64,000 nt of DNA from Methanospirillum lacunae (GCF_046195335.1 NZ_CP176093.1), one strand, 5' to 3'; shown: positions 1 to 9,269, counted from the first letter of the stretch. Made by a program: numbers and translations. Notes: a model not told the origin generated them from the sequence alone.

Positions 1-549
1 CAGGCTGAGCGATTCCTGACCTGAGTACTGCAGTTTTATTACGGTCGGGTCTGCCCCTGCCTGAACTACATACTCGCTCTTTAGGTTTCCACCCTTTCCT
101 GAAAGGTTAAGGGCAATACCCGGATAGAGTTCAGTATACTGGACACCGGTAGTCAGGTTTATTCCGTTTTTCCAGGCCGATGAATTAGTGCCGTAGTAAT
201 AGTTTGCGGTTCCGTTTATTGAATTCAGCCCAATAATCTTGGTGCTGTTATTAGCCCCGACAAGTTTTACCAGGACAGGTTGTACTGCCGTCGTGTTGTT
301 GCCGGATGGGCTGAACTCAATTCCATCCTTGTATACAGTGATCACCTGTTCTGGTGACGACTGAGCCTGAAACGATACATTATCTTCGAATTGCCCTTCA
401 TTCGGAATGAACAAAATGGGCATCGAGGCAATAGTAGCCTCCCCTGCCGTTCTGTTTCCTCCTTCTGCCATGCCAACTACAGGGAGGATACCTGCAACCA
501 GAAGAATGGTCAGAACGAGGCACCAAACTGGCTTAACATTCCCCATCAT
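1..549 (-). CDS. Secreted SBBP/DUF7948-type surface protein, N-terminal part (cut by window edge)
   Basis: The leftward reading frame opens at an ATG-ATG pair (544-549) and stays open to base 1, giving 183 residues. Residues 1-28 form a signal peptide (short basic start, hydrophobic core, small residues near GMA). The following segment carries FIPNEGQF, GINLTTGVQYTELYPGI and VQAGADPTVIKL, which are the hallmarks of the domain that precedes SBBP-type beta-propeller or PKD repeats in large secreted archaeal and bacterial proteins. Several N-x-S/T sequons fit a glycosylated envelope protein. The repeats themselves would lie beyond the window. I chose the first ATG of the pair; no convincing ribosome site is visible. 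A TATA-like AT run at about 656-670 could be its promoter. Family assignment is from memory of these motifs. Confidence 0.7.
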   Translation of the reverse strand, partial: MMGNVKPVWCLVLTILLVAGILPVVGMAEGGNRTAGEATIASMPILFIPNEGQFEDNVSFQAQSSPEQVITVYKDGIEFSPSGNNTTAVQPVLVKLVGANNSTKIIGLNSINGTANYYYGTNSSAWKNGINLTTGVQYTELYPGIALNLSGKGGNLKSEYVVQAGADPTVIKLQYSGQESLSL

Positions 550-943
550 ATGAATAACCCGCGTCAGAACATACGGTATACGCAGTTGTCTTAGTCAGAT
601 TCATCAAAGATTTCTCTGACATTCCCGCGATACTTAACCACTGGTTTTATCCGGCACATATATATAATTGTTGGAAATTATAGACGAGTTAGCCTCAGAT
701 TGAGATATCCCTATCCAAAATGCGTTATCAACAATAGAAAATATATTCTGGATTATAAAGTAGCGCAGATTTCACTTCTCGAACCTTCTATCCATCTTGA
801 GAGGATAGATATTAATTTTCATTCCTGTAAGTCATTTTCAAAAAATGATATTTTTCATAATTTCACTAAGATATGTATCTGTTTAATGCCTATTAACTAA
901 GAACTAATTCAAAATTCCTGTACCAAAGGTCGATATGTAATCC
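550..943. other. Divergent intergenic region
   Basis: AT-rich spacer between the leftward surface-protein gene and the rightward RPA-associated gene. It holds a TATA-like run (about 656-670) suited to the leftward gene and a short hairpin, CTATCC (788-793) pairing with GGATAG (803-808) over a 9-base loop. A 66-codon open frame at 700-900 has no ribosome site and low-complexity composition, so I do not call it a gene. Confidence 0.5.
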
Positions 944-1765
944 ATGAATAATCCATCATATTCAATTTCAACATTAAATTCCTATAGCAGAGTGTTTGCA
1001 CTGGAGATCCAGCAAACTGATCTTGTAATTCGGGGAAAAGAGAACAGGTCAGTAGAACTGGTCACCCCGTCAGGAGCACATATTGCAAAAATATACTGCT
1101 GTGGAGCCCTGACGGAGATAAATAAAAGTGGAAAGAACGGATGGATAATCAGAGTTGCTGACCCGACCGGGGTATTTGTTCTGTCAATCAAGGCAAGAAC
1201 ACCGGATTTAATCACTACATTGGATTCTCTATCTCCTCCAACATTTGTATCAGTTACTGCGACAATTGAAACCGACTCAACTCCGGGAGAAGGTGGTTTC
1301 AGGTTGGTTCTTGAAACAATCCACCAGTCAGACCGGCAGGCCCGGGACCAATGGATCTTAAGGACGTCACGTATCACTCTGGACAGACTGAAACGGGTTG
1401 CTGATCTTCTTGCAGGAGGAAGCCCTAGTGATGAAGAACGAAAGTTCATAACAAGATATGGGACGAGCCTAAGACAACTCAAAGTTCTCTCTGGAATTGT
1501 TGAACGTGCTACAAGCCAGGTCAAAATCCAGGAGGAGGAGATTGAAGAAGCAGATCCCAATCCTTCAACTGAGAAGAATACCTGTGAAACCGTGCTGCAA
1601 CTCATCAAACAACATTCAGGGCCAAGAGGAATATCAATACAGGAATTGACTGGCTTTGCACAAAAGGAGAAAATTTCCGAGTCACTTTTGCTTGATACTA
1701 TCCGGGCCCTGATTACTGAGGATGAATTATACCAGCCATCTTCGGGTTTTATAAAAATTCTCTGA
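944..1765 (+). CDS. RPA-associated OB-fold protein (COG3390 type)
   Basis: This 273-residue protein matches the archaeal RPA-associated family: an OB-fold-like region at about residues 30-130, a middle linker starting RTSRITLDRL, and a C-terminal winged-helix-like region (about 210-273). In haloarchaea such Rpap proteins are encoded with the single-stranded DNA-binding protein RPA and a metallophosphoesterase, and act in DNA repair. Here too the next gene is that phosphoesterase, only 8 bases downstream, followed by the Lhr helicase, so the three are probably one operon for DNA repair or recombination. No RPA large-subunit gene is visible beside it. Function in this organism is inferred from family and context. 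Confidence 0.75.
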   Translation: MNNPSYSISTLNSYSRVFALEIQQTDLVIRGKENRSVELVTPSGAHIAKIYCCGALTEINKSGKNGWIIRVADPTGVFVLSIKARTPDLITTLDSLSPPTFVSVTATIETDSTPGEGGFRLVLETIHQSDRQARDQWILRTSRITLDRLKRVADLLAGGSPSDEERKFITRYGTSLRQLKVLSGIVERATSQVKIQEEEIEEADPNPSTEKNTCETVLQLIKQHSGPRGISIQELTGFAQKEKISESLLLDTIRALITEDELYQPSSGFIKIL

Positions 1766-1773
1766 TGTAACTC

Positions 1774-2532
1774 ATGGAAATTGAGTACTATCCATCCGGT
1801 CCAGCAATTCAGATAACAGGGGATCAGCGAATATTGATAGTAGCCGATCTACATATGGGCATTGAGTCTGATCTACTACTTCACGGAGTACACCTGCAAA
1901 GCAGAGGTGCTGAACGGATTGATCGACTGAATGCTCTTGTAAAAGATATTGCTCCAGATATTATCCTGCTGCTTGGTGATGTAAAACATCGGGTACCCGG
2001 GACCTCCTGGCAGGAGTTCCGTGAACTTCCATCACTCTTTTCTGATCTCCGAAAACACACAATAATTAAAGTAACTCCTGGAAATCACGATCCCGGAATT
2101 GAAGAATTTTTAAAGCCGGAAGAACTTCTTCCAAAAGAAGGTTCAATTCTTGATGGCATCGGGGTTATGCATGGACATACGCGTCCTGATTCATCTCTTG
2201 CAGGCCACCTGATTGTGGCTGGTCATCACCATCCGGTTGTATCATTATCTGATGAAGTGGGCATTGCCCTTAGATCTCCATGTTATGTCCTTGCTGAATT
2301 GCGCAACGAAGTATTTGAAAAACCACCATCCGAAGATCCTAAAACTCGTGTACTGATGGTACCTGCATTCAATGAATTCTCGGGGTACGGAATCGAGAAA
2401 ACGTTCAGAAAACCATTCTCACCCATTTCACGAGCAGTGGTGATCGAGACTGCAGAGTGTCTTCTTGCTGATGGGACATATGGCGGTGACCTCTCTTCAA
2501 TAATCAGGCATGAGCACACAGACTGTACTTGA
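1774..2532 (+). CDS. Calcineurin-like metallophosphoesterase (COG1407 type)
   Basis: A 252-residue metallophosphoesterase. The two-metal site is readable in order: D25-x-H27 in VADLHMGIE, GDVKH at 68-72, GNHD at 103-106 and the GHHHP motif at 150-154. Proteins of this archaeal group are usually encoded next to Lhr-type helicases and RPA-associated proteins, exactly as here: the gene before it ends 8 bases upstream and the helicase start lies inside its own 3' end (23-base overlap). A phosphodiesterase or nuclease role in DNA repair is inferred from that context; the substrate is not known. Confidence 0.82.
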   Translation: MEIEYYPSGPAIQITGDQRILIVADLHMGIESDLLLHGVHLQSRGAERIDRLNALVKDIAPDIILLLGDVKHRVPGTSWQEFRELPSLFSDLRKHTIIKVTPGNHDPGIEEFLKPEELLPKEGSILDGIGVMHGHTRPDSSLAGHLIVAGHHHPVVSLSDEVGIALRSPCYVLAELRNEVFEKPPSEDPKTRVLMVPAFNEFSGYGIEKTFRKPFSPISRAVVIETAECLLADGTYGGDLSSIIRHEHTDCT

Positions 2533-5215
2533 TCCACGAGTCGTCGCATGTATAGCGGAGCGTGGATTTGATGAATTCTCTGAAGTCCAGCAACGTGCGA
2601 TACCAAAGGTGCTAGCCCGAGAACATCTGCTCCTTATTGCCCCTACAGGAACTGGTAAGACAGAAAGTGCAATGATTCCAGTATTCAACCAGATGCTTTC
2701 AGCTGGTGCTGGTGGAGGGAAGGGATTTACCACACTCTATATTACGCCACTCAGATCTTTGAACCGGGACATTCTTCGCAGAATGGAATGGTGGTGCAGC
2801 AGGCTCGGATTCACGGTAGGTGTGAGGCATGGAGATACCACCCAGAGTGAACGAAGGAAACAGACTCTTTCGCCCCCTGATCTTCTGGTGACAACACCTG
2901 AAACCCTTCAGGCTATCTACATGGGCAGGCGTCTTCGTGAGCATCTGAAACAGATACGATTTGTAATTCTTGACGAGATTCACGATCTCGCAGGGACAAA
3001 ACGGGGAGCCCAGATGAGTATAGCTCTAGAACGCCTCGTACCATACGCAGGAGAATTTCAGCGCATCGGTCTCTCAGCAACGGTAGGAAATCCTGAAGAA
3101 GTAGCCCGGTTCATGACCGGCAGACGACCCTATACCATTGTTGAAGTTCCGGTCACAAAGCACCTCGCTATCACGGTAGAACTCACTGGTGAAAAGTTTG
3201 AGGATCAGGTAAAACTCATCAGAAAGCACATCAAAGAAGGTCCGCCAACACTTATTTTTGTCAATACACGTGCTACTGCTGAATCACTCGGGATGAACCT
3301 CCTCAAAGATGGCGGAATTGATGTGCATCACGGTTCTCTTTCACGAGACGTCAGGATAGAGGCTGAAGAACGTTTTAAGAATGGTGAAATCAGGGCACTC
3401 ATCTGTACATCCTCAATGGAACTTGGAATCGATATCGGTCATGTTGATCATGTTATCCAGTTTGGTTCCCCCCGGGAGGTCAGCCGGCTGGTTCAGAGAG
3501 TCGGTAGGGCCGGACATCAGATTGGAAAGATATCCAGGGGCACCATCATTGCCAGTGGATTTGATGATCTTGCTGAGTCACTGGTGATCACAAGACGGGC
3601 TCTTGCCGGACAAGTCGAAGAAGTGGTCCCGACATACCAGGCCGGTGATGCAATTGCAAACCAGATAGCGGCGATGGCTGTTGAGTATGGAGAGATTTCA
3701 ACAGATGATATCACCTCAATTCTTTCTGGCTCATCCATCTCTCTTGATGCCGAATCAATAGTCCCGGCAATAATTTCACAACTGGCAGAACATTACATCC
3801 TGAGACGGGATGGAACCAGGGTTATTACTACCGGCAGGGCTCGCAAGTACCTCTCCAATAATCTCTCGATGATCCCTGATGAACGGAAATTCCCGATCTA
3901 TGATATGGTCTCAAGACGTACAGTCGGATCCCTCGATGAATCATTCGTTGTTACCTATCTACATACAGGTGCTGTGTTCATTGCCCGTGGTCATCTCTGG
4001 CGTGTTCTTGAGATGGAAGAAGGAAAGATCACTGTAGAACCCGCAAAAAGTGCAGAAGGGGAACTGCCATCTTGGGAAGGAGAGCAAATCCCAGTTCCCT
4101 TTGCGGTTGCACGTGAAGTTGGTGCTCTCAGACGAACCCGGCAATTTACCGATTACACATCAGATCAGGTAGTAACCAGATACGCAGAAGCATATCTTGT
4201 TGCAGTAGAGAATAACCGGGGTATCATTCCGACTGACGAGATTATTACCCTGGAGCAAATCCCAGAAGGTGTTGTCATTAATCTTTGTGCCGGTCACCAG
4301 ACTAATGAAGCATTCGGCAGGGTTATTTCAATCCTAATTTCAGCACGTTGGGGGACAACCGTTGGAATTGAACTCGATGCATACCGGATCCTCCTGAGAC
4401 TCCCAAGAGAGGTAGTTGCAGGTGATGTGCTGGAGATTATACATGGATTGGATCCAGAACATCTTCGGGCAATTCTGGAAGTTGCACTCAAACGAACATC
4501 TCTCTTTAAATGGAAACTCGTTCAGATCGCAAAAAAATTTGGAGCGATTGATGCTGATGCTGATTATGAACGTCTGAGTATGCACAGACTTGGGGAGCTC
4601 CTCTCAATGCCTGCAATCCAGGCTGAAACTTATCGTGAACTCTTCTCACGGTACATGGATGTAACTCACGCCACTGAGATCGTAAATGGTATAAAAGAAG
4701 GATCCATCACAATGGTACTTGGTCTGCCGAGCATGATCGGGGCTTCGGGGATCTTCTCTCATCGCGATCAAATTCCACCACCCACAGCTGATCAGGCTGT
4801 TATCGCCACAATAAAACACAGGCTGGCAAAACAGGAGGTGATTCTTGTCTGTATGAACTGTAGAAAATGGAAAGTCAGAACCATTGTTGACCGGGTTTCT
4901 GATCACCCGGTTTGTGGGCATTGTAATGCCAGACTTATAGCTGCACTCAAACCATACGAAGAGGAACAGTACAGCATAGCAAATAAAAAGACCAAAAATA
5001 CCCAGGAGAAGGAGATAGAACGTCGTCTTATCAAAAACGCAAATATTGTGCTTTCGAGCGGGAAAAAGGCAGTTCTTGTTCTTGCAGCAAAAGGGGTCGG
5101 CCCTGATACAGCGTCTCGGATTCTGGCAACATGGACAGATGGTGATTCACTGTATCGTGAAATTTTAAAAGCCGAACGTAACTTTATTAGAACTCACAGA
5201 TTCTGGCAATCATAA
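2510..5215 (+). CDS. lhr: Lhr-type superfamily 2 ATP-dependent helicase
   Basis: A 901-residue SF2 helicase of the Lhr-core family. Walker A APTGTGKT sits at 44-51, the Walker B DEIH box at 155-158 and motif III SAT at 189-191; the second RecA domain follows with QRVGRAGHQ (motif VI) near residue 325. After the winged-helix and Lhr-specific domains, the C-terminus adds a four-cysteine zinc-finger-like segment (C781, C784, C802, C805) and an HhH-like tail. Lhr helicases unwind forked DNA and RNA:DNA hybrids in repair. The start overlaps the phosphoesterase gene by 23 bases, pointing to translational coupling. The short gap to the convergent tbp gene leaves room only for a terminator. Confidence 0.9.
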   Translation: MSTQTVLDPRVVACIAERGFDEFSEVQQRAIPKVLAREHLLLIAPTGTGKTESAMIPVFNQMLSAGAGGGKGFTTLYITPLRSLNRDILRRMEWWCSRLGFTVGVRHGDTTQSERRKQTLSPPDLLVTTPETLQAIYMGRRLREHLKQIRFVILDEIHDLAGTKRGAQMSIALERLVPYAGEFQRIGLSATVGNPEEVARFMTGRRPYTIVEVPVTKHLAITVELTGEKFEDQVKLIRKHIKEGPPTLIFVNTRATAESLGMNLLKDGGIDVHHGSLSRDVRIEAEERFKNGEIRALICTSSMELGIDIGHVDHVIQFGSPREVSRLVQRVGRAGHQIGKISRGTIIASGFDDLAESLVITRRALAGQVEEVVPTYQAGDAIANQIAAMAVEYGEISTDDITSILSGSSISLDAESIVPAIISQLAEHYILRRDGTRVITTGRARKYLSNNLSMIPDERKFPIYDMVSRRTVGSLDESFVVTYLHTGAVFIARGHLWRVLEMEEGKITVEPAKSAEGELPSWEGEQIPVPFAVAREVGALRRTRQFTDYTSDQVVTRYAEAYLVAVENNRGIIPTDEIITLEQIPEGVVINLCAGHQTNEAFGRVISILISARWGTTVGIELDAYRILLRLPREVVAGDVLEIIHGLDPEHLRAILEVALKRTSLFKWKLVQIAKKFGAIDADADYERLSMHRLGELLSMPAIQAETYRELFSRYMDVTHATEIVNGIKEGSITMVLGLPSMIGASGIFSHRDQIPPPTADQAVIATIKHRLAKQEVILVCMNCRKWKVRTIVDRVSDHPVCGHCNARLIAALKPYEEEQYSIANKKTKNTQEKEIERRLIKNANIVLSSGKKAVLVLAAKGVGPDTASRILATWTDGDSLYREILKAERNFIRTHRFWQS

Positions 5216-5243
5216 ATAAAGAGAATAGAACCCGGCTTGCCGG

Positions 5244-5822
5244 TCACATTATGCTGCCAAGCTTCTGTTCAAGGAAGGCAAGTCCACGCTTGATGTCTTC
5301 CATGTTTTTCCCTCCAGTCAGAATGATCTTTCCAGAAGAAAAGAGCAGTGCAACGATCTTCGGATCTGCAATACGATAAACTAGACCCGGGAACTGCTCA
5401 GGTTCGTATTCGATATTTTCAAGGCTGAGGGTCATGACCACCTTGTTAAGATTGATCTTGTTGCCAATATCGTATGAACAGACGATGTTGGTTACGGCCA
5501 CTCGTGGTTCATCATAACAGGCGATACCTGCCTCTTTCATCTTTCCGATGATTAATTTAAGTCCGACTTCAAGTGAATTATTATCTCTGATACCAGTCAG
5601 GACCACTTTTCCTGAAGAAAATATAAGTGAGGCAATCTTTGGGTTCTCCATCCGGTACACTGCCCCGGGGAAACGCTTTGTATTGAGTTCACAATTCTCG
5701 ATATTATTGGAGATCACCTCAAGATCAATTGAATCAGCGATTGCCCCTGAAGCAACAATATTTTCGATCTTCAGGGATTCGTATTGTTTCTCTTCCATTG
5801 CAGATATGATGGGGTCTGACAT
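5244..5822 (-). CDS. tbp: TATA-box-binding protein
   Basis: A 192-residue protein with the two direct repeats of TBP: each carries the pattern P-G-x-V-Y-R-[MI]-x-[ND]-P-K followed by LIFSSGK or LLFSSGK and a T-G segment. Length and repeat spacing are typical of archaeal TBP. It recognises the TATA box and, with TFB, recruits RNA polymerase for all promoters annotated here. The gene is convergent with the Lhr helicase and divergent from the acyl-CoA synthetase. Confidence 0.97.
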   Translation of the reverse strand: MSDPIISAMEEKQYESLKIENIVASGAIADSIDLEVISNNIENCELNTKRFPGAVYRMENPKIASLIFSSGKVVLTGIRDNNSLEVGLKLIIGKMKEAGIACYDEPRVAVTNIVCSYDIGNKINLNKVVMTLSLENIEYEPEQFPGLVYRIADPKIVALLFSSGKIILTGGKNMEDIKRGLAFLEQKLGSIM

Positions 5823-5970
5823 ATCATAATACTAATGGTGATTATCATCAAATGAAGCCCGTATTACTCGCCTTTCACAAAAAATGCAAACCTGGGATCT
5901 GGTGCGGATATTTATATCGATTCATATACTCATGTCCCATGATCCTTGTGTACAACATCCTGATAGTATC

Positions 5971-5978
5971 TTAAATAC
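5971..5978 (+). promoter_or_regulatory. TATA box for the acyl-CoA synthetase gene
   Basis: TTAAATAC lies with its centre about 27 bases before the ATG at 6002, so the expected transcription start falls at or within a few bases of the start codon. That implies a leaderless or nearly leaderless mRNA; the GGAAGG just before the ATG is only one base away and too close to work as a Shine-Dalgarno site. Confidence 0.5.
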
Positions 5979-6001
5979 TCTCCACTAACGTATGGGAAGG
6001 T

Positions 6002-7672
6002 ATGAAGCAGGAGATTGCACACCGGATGACCTCATATGAGGAAACGGTTCGTGATTTCAGGATTGATGTTCCTGAATTCTACAACTTCGGTTTTGATGTC
6101 ATTGATCACTGGGCTGAAGTGGATCGTAACAAACTGGCAATGATATGGGTGAACCAGGAGGGCCAGGAAAAGAAGTATACCTTTCGTGATCTCCGTAACC
6201 TCTCTGTTGAAGCCGCCAATATCCTGATCAAATACGGGGTCAAAAAGGGAGACCATGTGATGCTCATGCTCCATCGTGTCCCTGAATGGTGGATATTTGT
6301 CATCGCTCTTATCAAACTCGGTGCAGTTGTTTGTCCATCACCCACAATGCTTACCGCAAAGGATCTCCAGTATCGTGTTAATGCCGGCAAGTTCAGCATG
6401 CTGATCACCGACATGGAAAATTCTGATAAAGTTGAGAAGATCTGCAGGTTCTGTCCCTCTCTCAAACACAGGATGCTGATTGACGGAGAACTTCCCAACT
6501 GGATTAGTTACCAGTACGAACTGCTATATCCGGCTCCGGTCTCCCGATCAGCTATAAGCATGCCATTTCAGCAGAAAACTCATTCTTCTGACCCGATGCT
6601 AATATATTTTACATCAGGAACTACAGGAGAGCCAAAGATGGTGCTTCATAATCATGGCTATCCTCTGGGTCACATCGTTACAGCACGTCTCTGGCAGGAT
6701 CTCAACTCAAACGATCTCCACTTCACCTCATCAGATACCGGATGGGCAAAGTGTGCCTGGGGAAAAATTTTCGGTCAGTGGATAGAAGGTGCCTGCCTCT
6801 TTATCTATGATGCAAGGGGCAAGTTCAAAGCAACCGAACTGTTACCTCTGATTGAAAAATATGAGATAACAACCTTCTGCTGTCCGCCAACCATCTACCG
6901 GATGCTCATCATTGCTGATCTTGCGAAATATGATCTCAGATCCCTGAGGCACTGTGTGTCAGCAGGTGAGCCTTTGAATCCTGAAGTCATTCGAATCTGG
7001 AAAGAAGAGACCGGACTGCCTATCTATGAGGGATATGGACAAAGCGAGACATGTGCATGTATAGCAACATTTCCCTGTATATTGCACAAACCCGGGTCCA
7101 TGGGTAAGCCATCTCCAGGATGGCAAATAGAACTTCATGATGATGACGGCAAACCAGTAGAACCTGGAGTTGAGGGAAGAATCGCAATTGGCCTTAATCC
7201 TCGTCCGGTTGGACTCGTGACAGAATACCTTGATAATCCTGACGCCAACGCGGAGTCATTTCAAAATGGGTTCTACTACACCGGTGACAAAGCATACATG
7301 GATGATGACGGGTATTACTGGTTTGTCGGGCGTAATGATGATGTTATCAAAAGTTCAGGGTATCGTATCGGCCCATTTGAAGTGGAAAGTGCACTCCAGG
7401 AACATCCTGCAGTACAGGAGTCGGCAGTAGTTGGATCTCCTGATCCGCTCAGGGGAATGCTGGTCAAGGCATTTATTGTCCTCAAACCTGGATATGAACC
7501 ATCTGATCAGCTTACAAAAGATATCCAGAAGCATGTTAAGCGCGTGACGGCCCCATACAAATATCCCCGACTTATCGAATTTATGGAAGAGTTACCCAAA
7601 ACTCTGTCCGGAAAGATCAAGCGTGCAGAGCTTCGGGACAAAGAAATGAAGCGATATCAGGAGTCACAATAA
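6002..7672 (+). CDS. AMP-forming acyl-CoA synthetase (acetyl/medium-chain type)
   Basis: A 556-residue ANL-superfamily enzyme that activates a carboxylic acid to its CoA thioester through an acyl-AMP. The ATP-binding loop TSGTTGEPK begins at residue 204, the adenylate motif GYGQSET lies at 344-350, the hinge region YWFVGRNDD follows, and the catalytic lysine is K538 in SGKIKR. Length and C-terminus resemble the medium-chain acyl-CoA synthetases of methanogens (MacsA-like) better than the roughly 650-residue bacterial Acs, so the substrate may be a branched or short fatty acid rather than acetate. It stands alone between tbp and a tRNA gene. An ADP-forming synthetase and an acetate-type transporter occur elsewhere in this window. 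Confidence 0.87.
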   Translation: MKQEIAHRMTSYEETVRDFRIDVPEFYNFGFDVIDHWAEVDRNKLAMIWVNQEGQEKKYTFRDLRNLSVEAANILIKYGVKKGDHVMLMLHRVPEWWIFVIALIKLGAVVCPSPTMLTAKDLQYRVNAGKFSMLITDMENSDKVEKICRFCPSLKHRMLIDGELPNWISYQYELLYPAPVSRSAISMPFQQKTHSSDPMLIYFTSGTTGEPKMVLHNHGYPLGHIVTARLWQDLNSNDLHFTSSDTGWAKCAWGKIFGQWIEGACLFIYDARGKFKATELLPLIEKYEITTFCCPPTIYRMLIIADLAKYDLRSLRHCVSAGEPLNPEVIRIWKEETGLPIYEGYGQSETCACIATFPCILHKPGSMGKPSPGWQIELHDDDGKPVEPGVEGRIAIGLNPRPVGLVTEYLDNPDANAESFQNGFYYTGDKAYMDDDGYYWFVGRNDDVIKSSGYRIGPFEVESALQEHPAVQESAVVGSPDPLRGMLVKAFIVLKPGYEPSDQLTKDIQKHVKRVTAPYKYPRLIEFMEELPKTLSGKIKRAELRDKEMKRYQESQ

Positions 7673-7710
7673 ATCAGACTCCAATTTTCATATCCATCAT
7701 GTATTACAAA

Positions 7711-7720
7711 AGATATAATA
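7711..7720 (+). promoter_or_regulatory. TATA box for tRNA-Leu(CAG)
   Basis: AGATATAATA is centred about 30 bases before the first base of the tRNA, the normal distance for an archaeal box A. Confidence 0.6.
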
Positions 7721-7745
7721 AAGGGAAGAGCACACCTGTAATGGC

Positions 7746-7830
7746 GCGAGGATCTCCGAGCCAGGTCAAAGGAGCTAGGTTCAGGGCCTAGTCGAGAAGT
7801 CGTTCGCCGGTTCAAATCCGGCTCCTCGCA
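7746..7830 (+). tRNA. tRNA-Leu (anticodon CAG)
   Basis: An 85-base class II tRNA. Acceptor strand GCGAGGA pairs with TCCTCGC (7823-7829) and is followed by discriminator A. The anticodon stem CTAGG/CCTAG encloses loop TTCAGGG, giving anticodon CAG. A long variable arm follows, and the T arm is GCCGG-TTCAAAT-CCGGC. CCA is not encoded and no intron is present. Confidence 0.95.
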
Positions 7831-7836
7831 TCGTCC

Positions 7837-7854
7837 TTTTTTTATTAATTTTTA
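7837..7854 (+). terminator. T-rich terminator after tRNA-Leu
   Basis: A run of seven T starts six bases after the tRNA and is followed by further T stretches. Oligo-T tracts are the usual archaeal termination signal. Confidence 0.5.
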
Positions 7855-7952
7855 ATATAAACGATGTTTTTCCTAAATACATTTAGAAAAAACTAACAAC
7901 AATGCTGATCAACGAGAATCAAAGTAACACTTACAAAAAAGAGACAAAAAAA

Positions 7953-8255
7953 TTAGATATATTTGTTCCGCTTTAACCAGTCTCGCTGAGGTGGAGTATA
8001 GCGGTATGAGATATCGCATTTGTCGTCCTGGAAACTCCATGGAGTTATGATAACAATATCTCCTTCTCTAATCCAGGCTCGTTTCTTGATCTTTCCCTTG
8101 ATCCTGCCCATGCGGGTAACCCCGTCAAAACACCGGATCCTGATGTGGTTTGCCCCCATCATCAATTCTGCAAGACCAAACTGTTCTCGATTATTTTTTT
8201 TCGGCAATCGAACACGGATAGTCTCAACAGTCCCATCAGGGCGCTCATAATTCAT
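7953..8255 (-). CDS. eif1A: Translation initiation factor aIF1A
   Basis: The protein starting at the ATG of 8255 is 100 residues long and has the full aIF1A pattern: MNYERPDGTVETIRVRLP, then an S1-like OB fold with MMGANHIRIRCFDGVTRMGRIKG and GDIVIITPW. aIF1A binds the A site of the small ribosomal subunit during initiation. The frame stays open upstream to another ATG at 8354, which would add 33 residues that do not look like this family. I chose 8255 because family members normally begin here and CAGGGAG precedes it, although the spacing is short. The longer form cannot be excluded. Confidence 0.9.
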   Translation of the reverse strand: MNYERPDGTVETIRVRLPKKNNREQFGLAELMMGANHIRIRCFDGVTRMGRIKGKIKKRAWIREGDIVIITPWSFQDDKCDISYRYTPPQRDWLKRNKYI

Positions 8256-8472
8256 GCTCCCTGAGTCGGGTGTATCACTTGTTCCAGGGGGGTTTTCTAT
8301 AGGACTAATCCAACCAACTCCAGAATGATGATATATATCTGTGGCTATGTGCATTTAATATATCTGATTAGAATAATGGTTTTCACTATGATCAATCCCT
8401 GATTGTTCCTAAGATCAGAGAACTTATTGGATTTGAACAGAGATGATCATATACGTAGAATCAGAGGAAAAA

Positions 8473-9264
8473 ATGCATTCCCAATTCAGTTTTCAACAAC
8501 TTATTCTGATAAGCCTGCTTTTTATCATGAGTATTATCACAACCTGCTCTGCAGTGGATGTCAATTCATCGGGTATGGTGAATACTGTTGCCAATAATAC
8601 CCAGAACAATCCGTTGGGTTCACCCTACATTTCACTAGTGCCGGAATCAACAAGTGTTGAAGTTGGTGATTCAATCGTCCTGCACGGGGTGATCGACAAG
8701 GCAATTCTCGGATTGAACCCTGGCAATGCAATACTTATCATAAAAACACCACAAAAAAGCAAATTTAATGCATTTACACAGGTACCAGTAAATAATAATG
8801 GCTCTTTCACATATTCTGTTCAGACTGATGTCACAGGTACCTGGACAGTATCAGTAAGGTACAGTGATGAGATCAGTGCATTAACTGATATTACAGTCTC
8901 GCCTCGCGCTATCTCTCTCTCCACAATAAATACCCTGAATTCATATGGTGCACCGGTAAGTGTGGGGGAAGAAGTAAATATGTTTGGATTTTTACGAGAT
9001 TCAAAAGGGAAAGGAATTCCGGAGCGACAGGTAAAATACATAGTAGCCATACCTCCGTATGGATGTGACTTCTGCTCAGAAGATGAAGACTCAGATTACC
9101 TGATCTGGGAGACCTATGGTACTGCTACTACTGATTCTTCTGGAAAATATTCTATCTCAATCACTCCACATGACCGAGGAGAGTATAAGGTCAAAACATA
9201 TTTCGGCGGAGATGAGGGATATCAGAGTTCAACCAGTGACATCAGGCGTATAAGGGTTAACTGA
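8473..9264 (+). CDS. Secreted protein with two Ig-like domains
   Basis: I place the start at 8473, preceded by AGAGGA, rather than at the earlier ATG at 8443; the protein then begins directly with a signal peptide (LILISLLFIMSIITTCSA). About 263 residues follow the pattern of two Ig-like or big-type beta-sandwich modules: one from about residue 45 (SVEVGDSIVLHGVI) and one from about 145 (PVSVGEEVNMFGFL), each ending in a G-x-Y/F-x-[YV]-x-[VI] strand. The second module contains a CxxC pair (CDFC) followed by acidic residues. No membrane anchor is seen at the C-terminus, so it is probably released or held by partners. It is a single-gene unit, followed by a terminator; the specific role is unknown. 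Confidence 0.65.
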   Translation: MHSQFSFQQLILISLLFIMSIITTCSAVDVNSSGMVNTVANNTQNNPLGSPYISLVPESTSVEVGDSIVLHGVIDKAILGLNPGNAILIIKTPQKSKFNAFTQVPVNNNGSFTYSVQTDVTGTWTVSVRYSDEISALTDITVSPRAISLSTINTLNSYGAPVSVGEEVNMFGFLRDSKGKGIPERQVKYIVAIPPYGCDFCSEDEDSDYLIWETYGTATTDSSGKYSISITPHDRGEYKVKTYFGGDEGYQSSTSDIRRIRVN

Positions 9265-9269
9265 TTTTG

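Noticed and set aside
700..900. 66-codon open frame in the first intergenic region
   Set aside because: No ribosome site, odd Ile/Cys/Asn-rich composition and no recognisable fold; AT-rich spacer gives such frames by chance.
982..1608. 208-codon frame antisense to the RPA-associated gene
   Set aside because: Ser/Arg-rich shadow of a clearly coding opposite strand.
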